Positions 30,869 through 41,208 are shown, counted from the stretch's first letter. The stretch: DNA of 64,000 bases from Seminavis robusta (GCA_903772945.1 CAICTM010000096.1:1-64000); one strand, 5' to 3'. Notes: generated by a model from the letters alone, not told the origin. A program made the numbers and translations.

Positions 30869-32497
30869 TCACTGCGAGTCATTGCCCTCCATACTTCCAT
30901 CGTCCTTGCAATCTGAAGCCTTCAGTGCAGCCACGCTGCGCTGAAGATCGGTGATGCACCAACTCTTGTTCCCGCCTTCAGTGTCGGATTCTCCTTCACT
31001 ACTATCAGACAGATCCAGCACCATGATGCTTACGCTTGCATTGGCCTCCGCGTCGTGAGTACAAAGGTGTCCGGAGCCGCTGGATTCTCGGGATGATGTG
31101 GCCTTTGTTTCGCCCCCACTCCCAAAGAGGTCACGAAGGCTGCTCCCACCCTTGGACTTCATACTCTTTAGAGAAAAACCCTGTATTGATGAGGAGTTCA
31201 GGGTCATGCGAGAACTGAGCCTAGCCATGTGCTTGCCAATTGGCCCCTCGGAAACGTGCCGGATGAATCTTGTTTTAAAGAAGATGATCGCGTTCCAGAA
31301 CCCTTGTAGAGGAAACACGGTGACGGTTGTCATCGAGAGTGGAAAGAACGTGCTGCTACAAGAGTACTTGGCTTGATAAATGCGAGCAACCGAAAGAGGG
31401 AGGGCCGTAATCATGAATGCCAAAATGTACATTGTGCTCTGGATCACTACATCGCGGACGTTTTTGTCGCGACTCTTCGATCTCTGTTGCCCCCGTTGCC
31501 TATACCGATCCATCTTGGAGTTTTGCGCGACGACAGTGTGGACCAGTAATATCATGCAAACGGTGACAATGATGAAACTCGCCCACAACCAGGAAAAGTA
31601 AAACACCATGCGAAGAATGGTGGCGTGGTTCCCACGTTCGCAAGTTCCCTTGTCTTCACAACCGTAGGGATAAGGAGCCTGGAAATGGCGTGAACAATGA
31701 CACAACACGCGGACTTAGCAAGGAAAGAATACATGTCGGCACAACTAGTTACTTGCGGGGTTCCAATCGGAAGATGATCAACTTACAATCCAGCACCAAA
31801 CCTGATAGAGTTTCGACAAAAGATGACAGCGACAAGTTAGATTTGGTGGATCGCACATGCCCGTTATGGCTGACTTCAAACTTACATTGGCGTTGTTGTA
31901 CTGCTTCATGGCCAGAGAGATCACCGCCGTAACAAGGGCCAAGCTGGTAGCAAAACAGTGACAAATCTTTTCCCAACACAACATTTGCTTGGAATCGGGC
32001 CGAAAGCTGAATTTGACGAGCAGAACGTAGTAGATACTCAATCCTGCGCTGTAAAGAGGTGTCGCCAGTCCAAGCTGAATGATGAAGCCTTGAAATTCAC
32101 ACGAATGGATGTTGCCCAAGGCTCCCCACGTACTTTGTGCTTGGTACCGAGGAACCGGCCAAGTGGAGAGTGCCATGCCCAAAGAGGCGATGATATCGCT
32201 GACTGCCAATCCAAAATGCAGTCTGTCGTGTACCGAACGAAAGCGCTTGCGGTAGATATCAATAACTATGAAGGACGACCCGACTAGCGAAAGCAATCCG
32301 GTAATATGAGGGACAACAGACATGACCACATGTCGATGCGTAAATGTGTAACCAGTACTACCGGTATCCGTAGCCTCATCGTCAAACGTTTCGTTGTACT
32401 CTACAAACTCTTCTGGTGCTGGATCTAGAACAGGATAGACGTTGGTCCAATTGGTAGTCTCAAAGGTCGTAGCATTCCAGTTTGTCATGTCAAGCAT
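30869..32497 (-). CDS. Seven-transmembrane G-protein-coupled-receptor-like protein
   Basis: Two exons (32497-31787 and 31678-30869) give 506 residues. The open frame extends upstream to about 32701, but only with a GTG. The first ATG (MLDMTNWNATTF) gives an extracellular N-terminus with NxT sequons. The segments in order are TM1 HITGLLSLVGSSFIVIDIY, TM2 LHFGLAVSDIIASLGMALS, TM3 around QLGLATPLYSAGLSIYYVLL, TM4 FATSLALVTAVISLAM, TM5 FSWLWASFIIVTVCMILLV, TM6 TMYILAFMITALPLSVARI, and TM7 ending GFWNAIIFFKTRF. The intron lies in extracellular loop 2. A Cys before TM3 and Cys residues in loop 2 could form the usual disulfide. The Ser-rich 150-residue C-tail suits phosphorylation. The layout recalls Dictyostelium cAMP-receptor-like and related protist receptors. 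The ligand is unknown. Confidence 0.85.
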
Positions 32498-33461
32498 CAA
32501 GGAAGTCAAAGAGAGGGGCGTGATACGAGCGAGAGAGCGAGGAATACAAATGTGGAAGACGGGTGATATGAGATACCATACAAGAGACTTCCAAATTGAA
32601 ACGATTTGGTTGGAGCTTTGGAGCTTCCGCCATTCCTCCTCCAGTTGCCGCGCAGGTTCTTTGCGAGGAGTGAAATTGTCCGCTTCTCTGGAATGACTCA
32701 CTCGACTCGACGCGCGACTCGATCTACAGTGGGGCTATCAAACAAGCAAGTGAATGTTCTCATCATGAGGCGGCTAATACTGGCTTTGCTGCTGACAGCC
32801 ATCTGAGCTATGGTGGTGAATTTATCAGAGATCGACTACTGTAGACTATCTTATCCGGTACCGGTACAGTAGGTGTAGCAAGAGGAAAATCGAAAATCGG
32901 CTGTTGGAGGCTGCAGCTGTAACGAAATCTGTCAACAGGCTCCCTATTAGACTAGTAGCTAGGTCTACAGCACTGAGTGGTAGGCTCTTATAATATGTGT
33001 GTTACGGTTGGACCTGGATCCCCTCAAGTGGCCAGCCTGTTGCCTTTGGCCGAGTATATTTCTTTTTGGGTCAACTCTTGAAGTATGTAGGTAGGTAGGT
33101 AGGTAGGTAGGTAGGTAGGTAGCTAGCTAGTAAGGATAGATTGTTACATCATCTTTGATTTGAATCAGAAAAGCTATCAGAATCGATTGATTGTGCTGGT
33201 ATGGGCTGCTTGTAAGATTTTTAACTACCGGTACCGGCAGCTAGCTAGTCCAGTCCAGTAGTAGGTCAAGAAAGGAGGAATGATGCAATCTGTCGACACA
33301 GGTTTTCACTTTGCTCATCTGCGAACGAAGACATAATTTTCTACTCGGATTACTGTAGTACCGGTAGGATGCAGAGACCTGTAGAAGGGTCGTTAGCTAT
33401 GATCGGTCGGTGCAAGAGCAGCGGGCCTCTATTTTTTAATAGTATATTATGTTTTTTTTGT
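32498..33461. other. Intergenic with a GTAG microsatellite
   Basis: Nine perfect copies of GTAG lie at 33087-33122, followed by CTAGCTAG. Palindromes TCCGGTACCGGTAC (32854-32867) and CTACCGGTACCGGC (33225-33238) lie nearby. No gene is supported. Confidence 0.5.
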
Positions 33462-33944
33462 TTATATGCGAGGAACAATGGCAAATGTGCATTGTTCATA
33501 GGTAGTGCAACAAATATCTTGGCATTCGGACAGGCAGTCCTCTTTTGCCCTTGCCAGCCCATCGGGCCCTGGCGTATTTTCACACTGATTCTTGCAGTCG
33601 GCAATGGATCTTAGAAACTTGGGGTCTTTTTTTGTCCCTGACACATCGCCCTTATCTTTAGGCTTTTGGCCTGGCACTTTGGGTGCTTTCCCGGTGAGCC
33701 ATATGGTATCTTCTGCATTGGCCCTTGTTGGTACAGCAGTTGACCCTGCCAATCCAAAAGCAATTCCTGCTGCCAAAAAGGCCCGTCGGCTGTTGGCTGA
33801 GGACGCATCTTGGCTTGATGATGACGAGGAGAAAGTGTGTGAAGTCTTTGGTTGTGGGAATGAGAAACCATGGGCTGGTGAAGCCGTCAGCCCCAGAAGT
33901 GCGGCAACGCAGACTGACTTTACGTGATGATGATACCGAGGCAT
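33462..33944 (-). CDS. Plastid thylakoid-lumen protein with Cys-rich tail
   Basis: The start at 33944 gives 160 residues. The frame opens further upstream to 33971, but the three extra Met codons there come from an ACATGTACATGTACATG palindrome, and the 33944 start gives a clean signal peptide (VCVAALLGLTASPAHG). The Phe right after it (AHG-FSF) is the diatom ASAF-type plastid signal. A twin-arginine segment (SRRAFLAAGIAFGLAGS) then ends in ANA-ED, a lumen cleavage site, so Tat import is likely. The mature part is about 80 residues: a GKAPKVPGQKPKDKGDVSGTKKD basic region, then DCKNQCE, EDCLSECQDICCTTYEQCTF. Similar Cys-rich lumen proteins occur in plants and algae. It may form disulfides or act in redox or photosystem assembly, but the exact role is unknown. 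Confidence 0.8.
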   Translation of the reverse strand: MPRYHHHVKSVCVAALLGLTASPAHGFSFPQPKTSHTFSSSSSSQDASSANSRRAFLAAGIAFGLAGSTAVPTRANAEDTIWLTGKAPKVPGQKPKDKGDVSGTKKDPKFLRSIADCKNQCENTPGPDGLARAKEDCLSECQDICCTTYEQCTFAIVPRI

Positions 33945-34974
33945 TGGATAGATCTGCATGTACATGTACATGTAGATGGATTAAAAAGGAGGCCTTGGAG
34001 CGATGTGTTTGCTGTTGAATGACATGGTGTGAAAGGATGGTTGATGGATTTTAGCCTCGACAAGACCAAAGATCCATTCCTTTTGACTTGCTTCATCCGT
34101 CAGCCGATCCAACAATTCGAATACGGTACAGTACGGTAGATCGAAGTGATGATTGGATTCGATTCGATTTGATGATTCGATTAGTTGAACTTCCAGGTGG
34201 CAGCATTACAGTAGCAAGTTTTAGGATGGTTGATGACTCGACTCGACTCAGTCAGTCGACTGAAGTCAGTCGATGATGGGTCTTGTAAATGAAATTTTGG
34301 TATAAGTCCTTTCATGTGTCACACAGTCTTCTCTTCTAGGTATGTGACCCTATCTGGCCAAAGACAGCGAATAATACTACGGCTACTAGTAATTTAGCCT
34401 CGTCCGTGACAGGTTTTGGCGCCCTCTTTTTGAGCGAACGTGTGTTCCCTGTGGATCCCATGATCCGTTGAGACAGGACCGGTAGCGATGACCGTGGCTC
34501 TAAACGAGTGATCGAGTGGGTTTGGCGAGCATCTTGCTTATTAATTCTGATGAGACACTCTGAAAAAGAGAAGGGTCATTGACTGTGGTAGAGAGTACTG
34601 TAAGTACAGATTAATCGGAATCGGAGTACCGAAGTACTAGGGTCTTTTAATGCTTCTTACCGCGTAACAATCATACCGCCGGTACTCAGTCCAGAGCATG
34701 CTTTACCGGCCGCGGAGCGAAGTCCGGTCCAAACCTGCTTGGCTTGAAGCTGGAAGTGATGTATCTGCACCCACGGCCAACGGCAAGAGCAGCGAACGGT
34801 TTGGAACTCTTGGCTCTTGGTTTATGAGATGAGAGGAGATGAGAGCACAAACTTGCTTGAATTGAATTGAATCGACTTGAATCAGAATCATCCCTCCATT
34901 GAGTTCTAGATCCCCACGAGTGGAAGTGATACGTCTATAGAACAAGCAAGAAGACAAGAAGACAAGTAGTAAGG
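33945..34974. other. Divergent intergenic region
   Basis: About 1 kb between a minus- and a plus-strand gene, so it holds both promoters. The minus gene has ACATGTACATGTACATG immediately upstream (33955-33973). GATTCGATT-type repeats lie at 34150-34182, and CGACTCGACTCAGTCAGTCGACT palindromic sequence lies at 34238-34262. No gene is supported. Confidence 0.4.
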
Positions 34975-36738
34975 ATGGCTTCTCCAGGTTGTCGTCGACG
35001 GTGCAATAGCGAGCCCATAGTACTAGTATCGCCTTACCAAGTGAATAAGATGAAGATGAAGAATCCGTTTGAAGCAGAAGCCGCCACACCTGAAACGCTC
35101 CACACGTGTACCAGCAGTACAGCACATGAAGATGTGGATGTGGATGTGGATGTCGACGATGAGAATTTGATGCCAGCAAAGCAGTTGGAGTTTCTATTGA
35201 CTCCTGATGAGTGGTACGCGCTCGGAGAGAGAGTCGCCTACGATCTTCAAGCCAACAAGATTACTACTGATCAAGCTACTAGTATAGAAGACACAAGTAG
35301 TAGTTCTGTGGTGAAAGTGTTTCGTCGAGTGGTCAAAGAAGACAACAATCAAGATGAAGATGATGATGATGAAGAAGAAGAAGACTTGCAACGGTGGATG
35401 ACGTTTCTTCCGTCTGATCCTGAAGGTTCCTTTGCCTTTCAAGCTGTGGAACAAGCGCTCAGTCTGTCCACAAGTACATGTACAAGTACAAGTGCTACTA
35501 GATCTACGCGTCAGAAGAAGGAGAAGGAGACACAAGAACACAAGGGACGTTGTGACACGGAGTCTACTGAAGCTTCCTTGGATTCTCAGAACTTGATTCA
35601 TGTACATGGCTGTGTTGGTGTAGAAGGAGAAGAGACCATGATGTCATCATCAGACCATGCTCTTCCTCTACCTCGCCTCTACTTGGATTACGTGGGAATG
35701 GGAGACAGTGACTCCATTCACACTACCAGTAGTCATCATCATCATCATCAACCCTCACTGACCAAACAACGTGCCGATCTGGTAGAAGCTCTGTGGGAAG
35801 AACAAGGAATCAAACGAACGGTGGTTGTCTCGGCTGGAGAATCTTCGTCTCTTGTCATTATGGAACTTCTTCAACGACAAAGAAATAGATTGGCTGCTGG
35901 ATCTCCCTTTCCAAAACTGCTTCATGTACTATCACTCAATGGAAGATACGTCGCCAAGACACGACAAATCAACCAATTGCCCACCGTCACGCAATTGCTG
36001 CGCAGTGACAGAATGGGACCCAAGCTGGCACACAAGGCACAACGATCAGACTTTACAATCGCACACTGTCTAGGACCACATCTCAGAGGATGCTCTGCCA
36101 AAAACAAACAACTCAAGAAACAAATATACTCCGTTGTTCGACGACACAATGGCACTTCTTCTCAATTACTAGATATGGCACGCATTGTCGATGATCACCT
36201 GGACCGCCAACATCGATATCGATGGCACTTGCCACACTTACTCAAAGTATTTGCTGTGGACCAAGGAATCACATTTCATTTGGCAACCACCAATAGTAAA
36301 AAGGCTTCTCAACAGATACAATTGGTACAACGACAACTCGATGACTACGAACTCACTGATATTCCACATGTGCGATACGACAAGTTCGAAGCCGCGTCCA
36401 CCACGGCATTTCTATTCGACACATCTGCCGTGGAAGGATTCGTTACAGCTATTCGACAATTGCAACAAGCAGACATTCCCATGTCATACAATGCCATAAG
36501 AAAGAATAAATGTGCACACGACGATGGACAGTTGATACTGTGGAGACGATCCTTTGGGGAAGATGAATTCGATGAGCTCGATGAAGAGCCACACGACAAT
36601 GATAGTTATCTAGATGATGATGATCATGATCATGACGAAGACGACCACCTGGCCACTCAGTCACTCGATACGAGACTCGAAACAGAAATTGTTTTTGACA
36701 ATAGTGAAATGGATGACGACGAGTTTGATTTGTTCTAA
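34975..36738 (+). CDS. Divergent alpha/beta-hydrolase-like protein with acidic tails
   Basis: A single exon of 587 residues with an ATG at 34975. After a variable, acidic N-terminal third (DVDVDVDVDDEN, DEDDDDEEEEDLQ), a folded region begins near residue 235. YLDYVGMGDSDS is followed by KQRADLVEALWEEQGIKRTVVVSAGESSSLVIMELLQR. The order of a DxxGMGxSD-type loop, a helix, then a VVVS strand and tight turn is that of an alpha/beta hydrolase, with the turn at the nucleophile-elbow position. The turn reads G-E-S-S-S rather than G-x-S-x-G. Later helices and a TDIPHVRYDKFEAASTTAF stretch fit the C-terminal half. The C-terminus is strongly Asp/Glu/His-rich. Activity is uncertain, and a non-catalytic scaffold is possible. 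Confidence 0.55.
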   Translation: MASPGCRRRCNSEPIVLVSPYQVNKMKMKNPFEAEAATPETLHTCTSSTAHEDVDVDVDVDDENLMPAKQLEFLLTPDEWYALGERVAYDLQANKITTDQATSIEDTSSSSVVKVFRRVVKEDNNQDEDDDDEEEEDLQRWMTFLPSDPEGSFAFQAVEQALSLSTSTCTSTSATRSTRQKKEKETQEHKGRCDTESTEASLDSQNLIHVHGCVGVEGEETMMSSSDHALPLPRLYLDYVGMGDSDSIHTTSSHHHHHQPSLTKQRADLVEALWEEQGIKRTVVVSAGESSSLVIMELLQRQRNRLAAGSPFPKLLHVLSLNGRYVAKTRQINQLPTVTQLLRSDRMGPKLAHKAQRSDFTIAHCLGPHLRGCSAKNKQLKKQIYSVVRRHNGTSSQLLDMARIVDDHLDRQHRYRWHLPHLLKVFAVDQGITFHLATTNSKKASQQIQLVQRQLDDYELTDIPHVRYDKFEAASTTAFLFDTSAVEGFVTAIRQLQQADIPMSYNAIRKNKCAHDDGQLILWRRSFGEDEFDELDEEPHDNDSYLDDDDHDHDEDDHLATQSLDTRLETEIVFDNSEMDDDEFDLF

Positions 36739-37380
36739 TCAACCAACCTACCACATACTACATGTACATACATCCATACATAACCACAACATACATCAAT
36801 AAATAAACTAAATACACAAAGACGGACATAAACAACCACCAAGCAAGTACAGTCGTGCCGTTACGAAAATAGGTCCGGGATTTGGTAAAAGGAATACAAG
36901 TGGGGCTCTAGCAAGTCCTACCGTACCGTTCATTGATGGGCAAACTAATGGAGCGGTACCAGTTTGGCAACCAGCAAAAACCCGGACCGGTCAGGGGAAC
37001 ACCAGACCGAAGTACATATTGCTCGCTCCTCTCAATGCCACCCAGCCATGCATAGTAATCACACAACGTGAGGAGATGCTGTAGACTACATAGCTTCGTG
37101 CTGAGATTCGTCTTTCCTACTACTAGACTATGGCTATTTATTACAGAAAGTTCAGATTTCAGTTCCATCGAGATTTGATTAGTATCCATTCCCTCTTTGG
37201 GAGAAGATCGAAGCCGAGCATGCTACCGTACCGTATCTGCTGGTCCTGGCACAGCGGTGAAATGAACCATCATACACAAAAATGAACCATGTATTCTCTA
37301 AATAATAAGTAATGAGCATGCATCTAAAGATCTAAAACCAGCCACCTTGGCACTCGAGTGCGGTACTGGTACCGGTAGCG
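36739..37380. other. Intergenic between convergent genes
   Basis: About 640 bases. An AT-rich, AATAAA-like stretch at 36796-36815 fits 3'-end formation of the upstream gene. No gene is supported. Confidence 0.4.
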
Positions 37381-40300
37381 TTACACAAGAATCCCTATCC
37401 GGTCTTCATCAAAGTCTTCCAAAATGTTCTGATTGTGGACAGCGGCGAAAGCCTCGGTTCCGTCCTGGCCGGCAAGCTCACGAATGGAAGCGGGGCCAGC
37501 GGGATGCTCTTCTGCAAACTCTGTCAAGTCGTAAACGACACCATGGATTGCAACCCAACAGTCTTCAGGAGTATTGTGTTGTGCTAATTCTTCTCGAGAG
37601 ACTTGTCGTTTCTTGGAGTCGCTGGACGGAGAGTTCGAGGCCGGTTCGTCACCAGACGTTGCTTTGACTCTCTGCTGTTCAGTGACTTGACGTTCTTGCA
37701 GCGGAAGGTTTCGTCCGACAAGAGATCCAAAAACAGTACATTCGAGCAGAGAGTTCCCGGCCAGACGGTTGTTGCCGTGCACGCCACCAGTCACTTCCCC
37801 GGCAGCATGAAGGCCCGAGATGATACGCTTCTGTGTATCCAGAACGTTTCCATCCGTGTCGATGGTGATGCCACCCATGCAATAGTGTAACACCGGAGAT
37901 ACGGTCCCAGCGTAGAATATTTCCTTTGTCAGATCCTTCCCGAATTGGCCTCGAAATGTTGTCTTGCCGTACTCATCTTTGCCCTTGTCGGCATCGGCTT
38001 GGTATTTATTCAATGCAGACGCAACCGTCTTGACTGGTTGTCCCATCCAGTCAGCTAGAGCTTGCACTCCTTCTAGCCGTTTCAGCAATCCCTTGTGTGA
38101 ATACAAGTCAACATGCTTCTTCGCGTCTGACGAGGCCGCGGAACTCAAAACCAGTGCAAAAGTTGGAATCTCAGAGTTGGCATCCCACTTTGATGTCATG
38201 TAATATTTCCAGTTGTGCGCGAGCATCTTGTCCGTAACATAGGCCCGCGTTCCCAACTCGTTGCAGAAGCGTTGTCCTTTGTCATTCAACAAGATGCCAC
38301 CTACCCCACGCATTAGTTCAGCGGCTAGGGTCTTGCTGGGGTTCTTTGGGTCGGTCGGATCAACCCATCCAGTGGGATGAATCTGCACCTGATCCATGCT
38401 TGCCGTGTCGGCGCCCAAAGATGTGGCCAGCGCGATTCCATCTCCCGTGCTGAAAGCTCCTGCAGTGGTGGGAAACTGCAAAAGCTCTGGACGGTATTGG
38501 CTCAAGTAGCTTTCTTTGGGACGACGGTCAGAGGCAAATCCACCAGTGGCCATGATGATATGAGGCGCCATTAGTGTCACTTTTGTTCCGGGATCCTTCA
38601 TGTTCTCGTACTCGACACCAACGACGGTCTTCTCGTTGAATTTATCGGCTTCCAAATCAGACTCTTCGGTTATCAACTGAGTCACTTTCGTGTCCACCAG
38701 GATTCGGACTTGTCCCTTCTTTTCGTACTTGCGGACGGCTTTTTGCATCCCGTAAATGATTTCCGCCCCGGCCATGCCGTTGGAAGGGCGATGAGTGCGC
38801 TTTGACGAGTGTCCTCCAAGCTGCGCTTTTAGGGACAAGTCGACACCGACTCTGGATTGGAGCCATTCCACAGCCGATTCCGAATTTGACACGAGGACTT
38901 GAATGAGATCGGGACGTGCAGCTGTCCCCGCCGACCGAATGGTATCATTGGTGAAGATTTCCACCGAGTCTGCGGCTGCCAGGGCATCGCTCTTGCTTGA
39001 TGTGTTATTATTCTGACCCGGGCAACAAGCATTAATGCCACTGCTGGCCTTGTTGGAGTTTCCACCCAGCAAATGCTCCTTTTCGAGCAGCACGACGTAG
39101 CCTCCTCGATCAAGGATATTCAATGCCGCCGCTAACCCAGCCAATCCACTTCCCACCACTACCGCGTCGGGATAATCCAAGGGGTCAACCGGAACAGTAA
39201 CGGCCGTCACGGTTCCATCCAACAACCCTCGAGCCTGCAGTAGGTCGCGCAATTTGACGAGATCGGCCTGGCTGTCATCTGGACTCGAAGAAAAGTAGTG
39301 TTTGGTTAGAATGAGGAGAACGGGATCACGTTGTTCAATTGCCAGAGTGACTAGCTGCGCTTCTTGTTCAACAGAGATCAATTTTTGTCGTTCCAATGCT
39401 GCAATCGCTCCAATGGCCCCGTCAACGGTATTCCACGAGTCCCATCCAGCCTTTGTAATGGGAATGGACTCGGCATGGGACGACACGGTGGTGGCATTCA
39501 AAGTGGCTTTATCGATTTCTCGCTGTTGTTTTTCTTGTTCTCGCATCCAGTATAGATGTGTGAGCTCTCGAACTTCCCGAATACTCTGTGACAACTTTGC
39601 GAGTGTATTGATGAATGCGACAATTTCGTTTCGTTCCAACTGCAGCGCGGATGGTTTGATGAATAGAATTTTGAGAGCCGTTCCGTATCCCAACATTGCC
39701 ATTTTTCCGTGTAGTTTGCACTGTTGGCACTGTACACAATCGAGAATGGAACTAATGTTGTGGAATACTCCCTTGAATGATTGTTGTAGAGCAATGGCAT
39801 CGCTTTCATTGGTGTTTTCGAGCTCTTGTCGGAACATGAGTGTTTCATCAAAGGCTCCAAATACGGAACTGCAGGATTGTAAGATGGAGGAGTCAAGCAA
39901 TCGTTTGAGCAGAATGGTTGCTGCTTCATCCTGTACAATGTTTCCTGTTCTGATTTCGTAATTGTATAGGAAGGGCGTAGCCTTTTTGAGTGCTCTCAAT
40001 AGTACGACGTAGCTGAAATGTAGGTTTCGAATGTATTCCGGATGGTCCTTGAATCGTTCCATAAAGTATTGTGGATTTGGTTCCCAGTTGATTCGTCCCT
40101 TTCGTTTGGATGGCATGTAATAGTGTTTTGCAATGGATAGAGTGGTGGACGTGTGCAATCCCGATAAAAGTCTGTATAGGACTCGTTCTTCGAAACAGCG
40201 TGGTTGTACTTCTTTGTTGTTGTCGTCGACAAAGGGTAGTACACTTTTGTCTTGTGTATTTGTGTTGGTATTTGAGTTTGTACTGGCAATGCCAATGCAG

Positions 40301-41208
40301 TTTTCTTGGTAAATGGCATTCCACAGATGGGTTCCGTTGTATCCAGTATTTCGTTCGGGGTTGAGTGCCAAGTTTACAATTTTGGTGGTTCCTCCCGCCG
40401 TGACATGTGAGCACATGTCCATCCAGAATGCTTCTGGAAGCCATTGTTGTTGTCCATTGTTGTGATCGGCATCAATATCCAAAGCACAGTCATCTTCTTC
40501 CTCTTTTTTGATATTTGTAGTTTTGGCAGATTGTTTACTAGTGGTGCTACTCGTGACGGGAGTGTCTTGATTTTCCTTATTTTTGGCACCGAGTGGTTTT
40601 GGTTCCACAAGATCTGTCTGTTGTTTCCACTGAAATGCTCCTGCTTGTTCTTTGGATTGGAATCCCTGTTTGGATAGTTCATAGAGTGCTTGACTCTGGG
40701 TGTGAGGAGTATTACTGGGACTACTAGTAGTACTACTAGTTGCAGTAGTCATGAATGGATTGTCGGCTTGAAATTCTTGTGCTGAAGTGTCCACATGACA
40801 AGCTGGTTCAGCAGGCTCTTCTTCTGCCATGCCAAAGGCATCTAGGAGTGGATCTGGTTCAGCAGGTCCTCCTGCACACTCAAATTCTTCTTCTTCTTCT
40901 TGTTCACTGTCTTCTTTACTCAATGGACATGTCTGTTCCAAATCCACAGCAAAATGCTGAAAAAATTCCGTCCTTAGTACCAATTCCTGTAGAATGGTGT
41001 AGAGCTGACTGTCATTGGCTTGCTCCAATTCTTCAATATTGCACTGGGTGTCATCAATGGGACCTGCTTGGGCATCAGCAGAGGGAGCTGTAGGCAACAG
41101 AGTGGCTACTGGAGATGCTGAAGAAGTGATGGTAGGAGTGGCTTGGGTCAATGCCAACACCAAAGACACTCCAATGACTGACAATGGCAAGAGCTGGTGG
41201 TGTCTCAT
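37381..41208 (-). CDS. ERO1 sulfhydryl oxidase - fumarate reductase - cytochrome b5 fusion
   Basis: One uninterrupted exon of 1275 residues with an ATG at 41208. A signal peptide covers about 1-23. An ERO1 domain spans about 55-550. It has ALNPERNTGYNGTHLWNAIY, EERVLYRLLSGLH and YVVLLRAL, which include the FAD contacts R286, T288, W296, S349, H352 and R406. Its active-site triple Cys is DCVQCQQCKLHGK (C491, C494, C497). After a linker of about 125 residues comes a soluble fumarate reductase (about 680-1165) with GSGLAGL (FAD), IHPTGW (H944), ELMRGVGG (R967) and VHGNNRLAGNSL (H1144, R1148), so all the classic catalytic residues are present. A cytochrome b5 domain (about 1204-1275) has HPAG and AVHNQN heme His residues. 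ERO1 makes disulfides for PDI, and its FAD must be re-oxidised, normally by oxygen. Yeast ER fumarate reductase Osm1 can serve ERO1 without oxygen. Here both sit in one secretory-pathway protein. Confidence 0.92.
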   Translation of the reverse strand: MRHHQLLPLSVIGVSLVLALTQATPTITSSASPVATLLPTAPSADAQAGPIDDTQCNIEELEQANDSQLYTILQELVLRTEFFQHFAVDLEQTCPLSKEDSEQEEEEEFECAGGPAEPDPLLDAFGMAEEEPAEPACHVDTSAQEFQADNPFMTTATSSTTSSPSNTPHTQSQALYELSKQGFQSKEQAGAFQWKQQTDLVEPKPLGAKNKENQDTPVTSSTTSKQSAKTTNIKKEEEDDCALDIDADHNNGQQQWLPEAFWMDMCSHVTAGGTTKIVNLALNPERNTGYNGTHLWNAIYQENCIGIASTNSNTNTNTQDKSVLPFVDDNNKEVQPRCFEERVLYRLLSGLHTSTTLSIAKHYYMPSKRKGRINWEPNPQYFMERFKDHPEYIRNLHFSYVVLLRALKKATPFLYNYEIRTGNIVQDEAATILLKRLLDSSILQSCSSVFGAFDETLMFRQELENTNESDAIALQQSFKGVFHNISSILDCVQCQQCKLHGKMAMLGYGTALKILFIKPSALQLERNEIVAFINTLAKLSQSIREVRELTHLYWMREQEKQQREIDKATLNATTVSSHAESIPITKAGWDSWNTVDGAIGAIAALERQKLISVEQEAQLVTLAIEQRDPVLLILTKHYFSSSPDDSQADLVKLRDLLQARGLLDGTVTAVTVPVDPLDYPDAVVVGSGLAGLAAALNILDRGGYVVLLEKEHLLGGNSNKASSGINACCPGQNNNTSSKSDALAAADSVEIFTNDTIRSAGTAARPDLIQVLVSNSESAVEWLQSRVGVDLSLKAQLGGHSSKRTHRPSNGMAGAEIIYGMQKAVRKYEKKGQVRILVDTKVTQLITEESDLEADKFNEKTVVGVEYENMKDPGTKVTLMAPHIIMATGGFASDRRPKESYLSQYRPELLQFPTTAGAFSTGDGIALATSLGADTASMDQVQIHPTGWVDPTDPKNPSKTLAAELMRGVGGILLNDKGQRFCNELGTRAYVTDKMLAHNWKYYMTSKWDANSEIPTFALVLSSAASSDAKKHVDLYSHKGLLKRLEGVQALADWMGQPVKTVASALNKYQADADKGKDEYGKTTFRGQFGKDLTKEIFYAGTVSPVLHYCMGGITIDTDGNVLDTQKRIISGLHAAGEVTGGVHGNNRLAGNSLLECTVFGSLVGRNLPLQERQVTEQQRVKATSGDEPASNSPSSDSKKRQVSREELAQHNTPEDCWVAIHGVVYDLTEFAEEHPAGPASIRELAGQDGTEAFAAVHNQNILEDFDEDRIGILV

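Noticed and set aside
33087-33122. A telomere-like or CRISPR-like repeat
   Set aside because: It is a plain GTAG microsatellite with no spacers.
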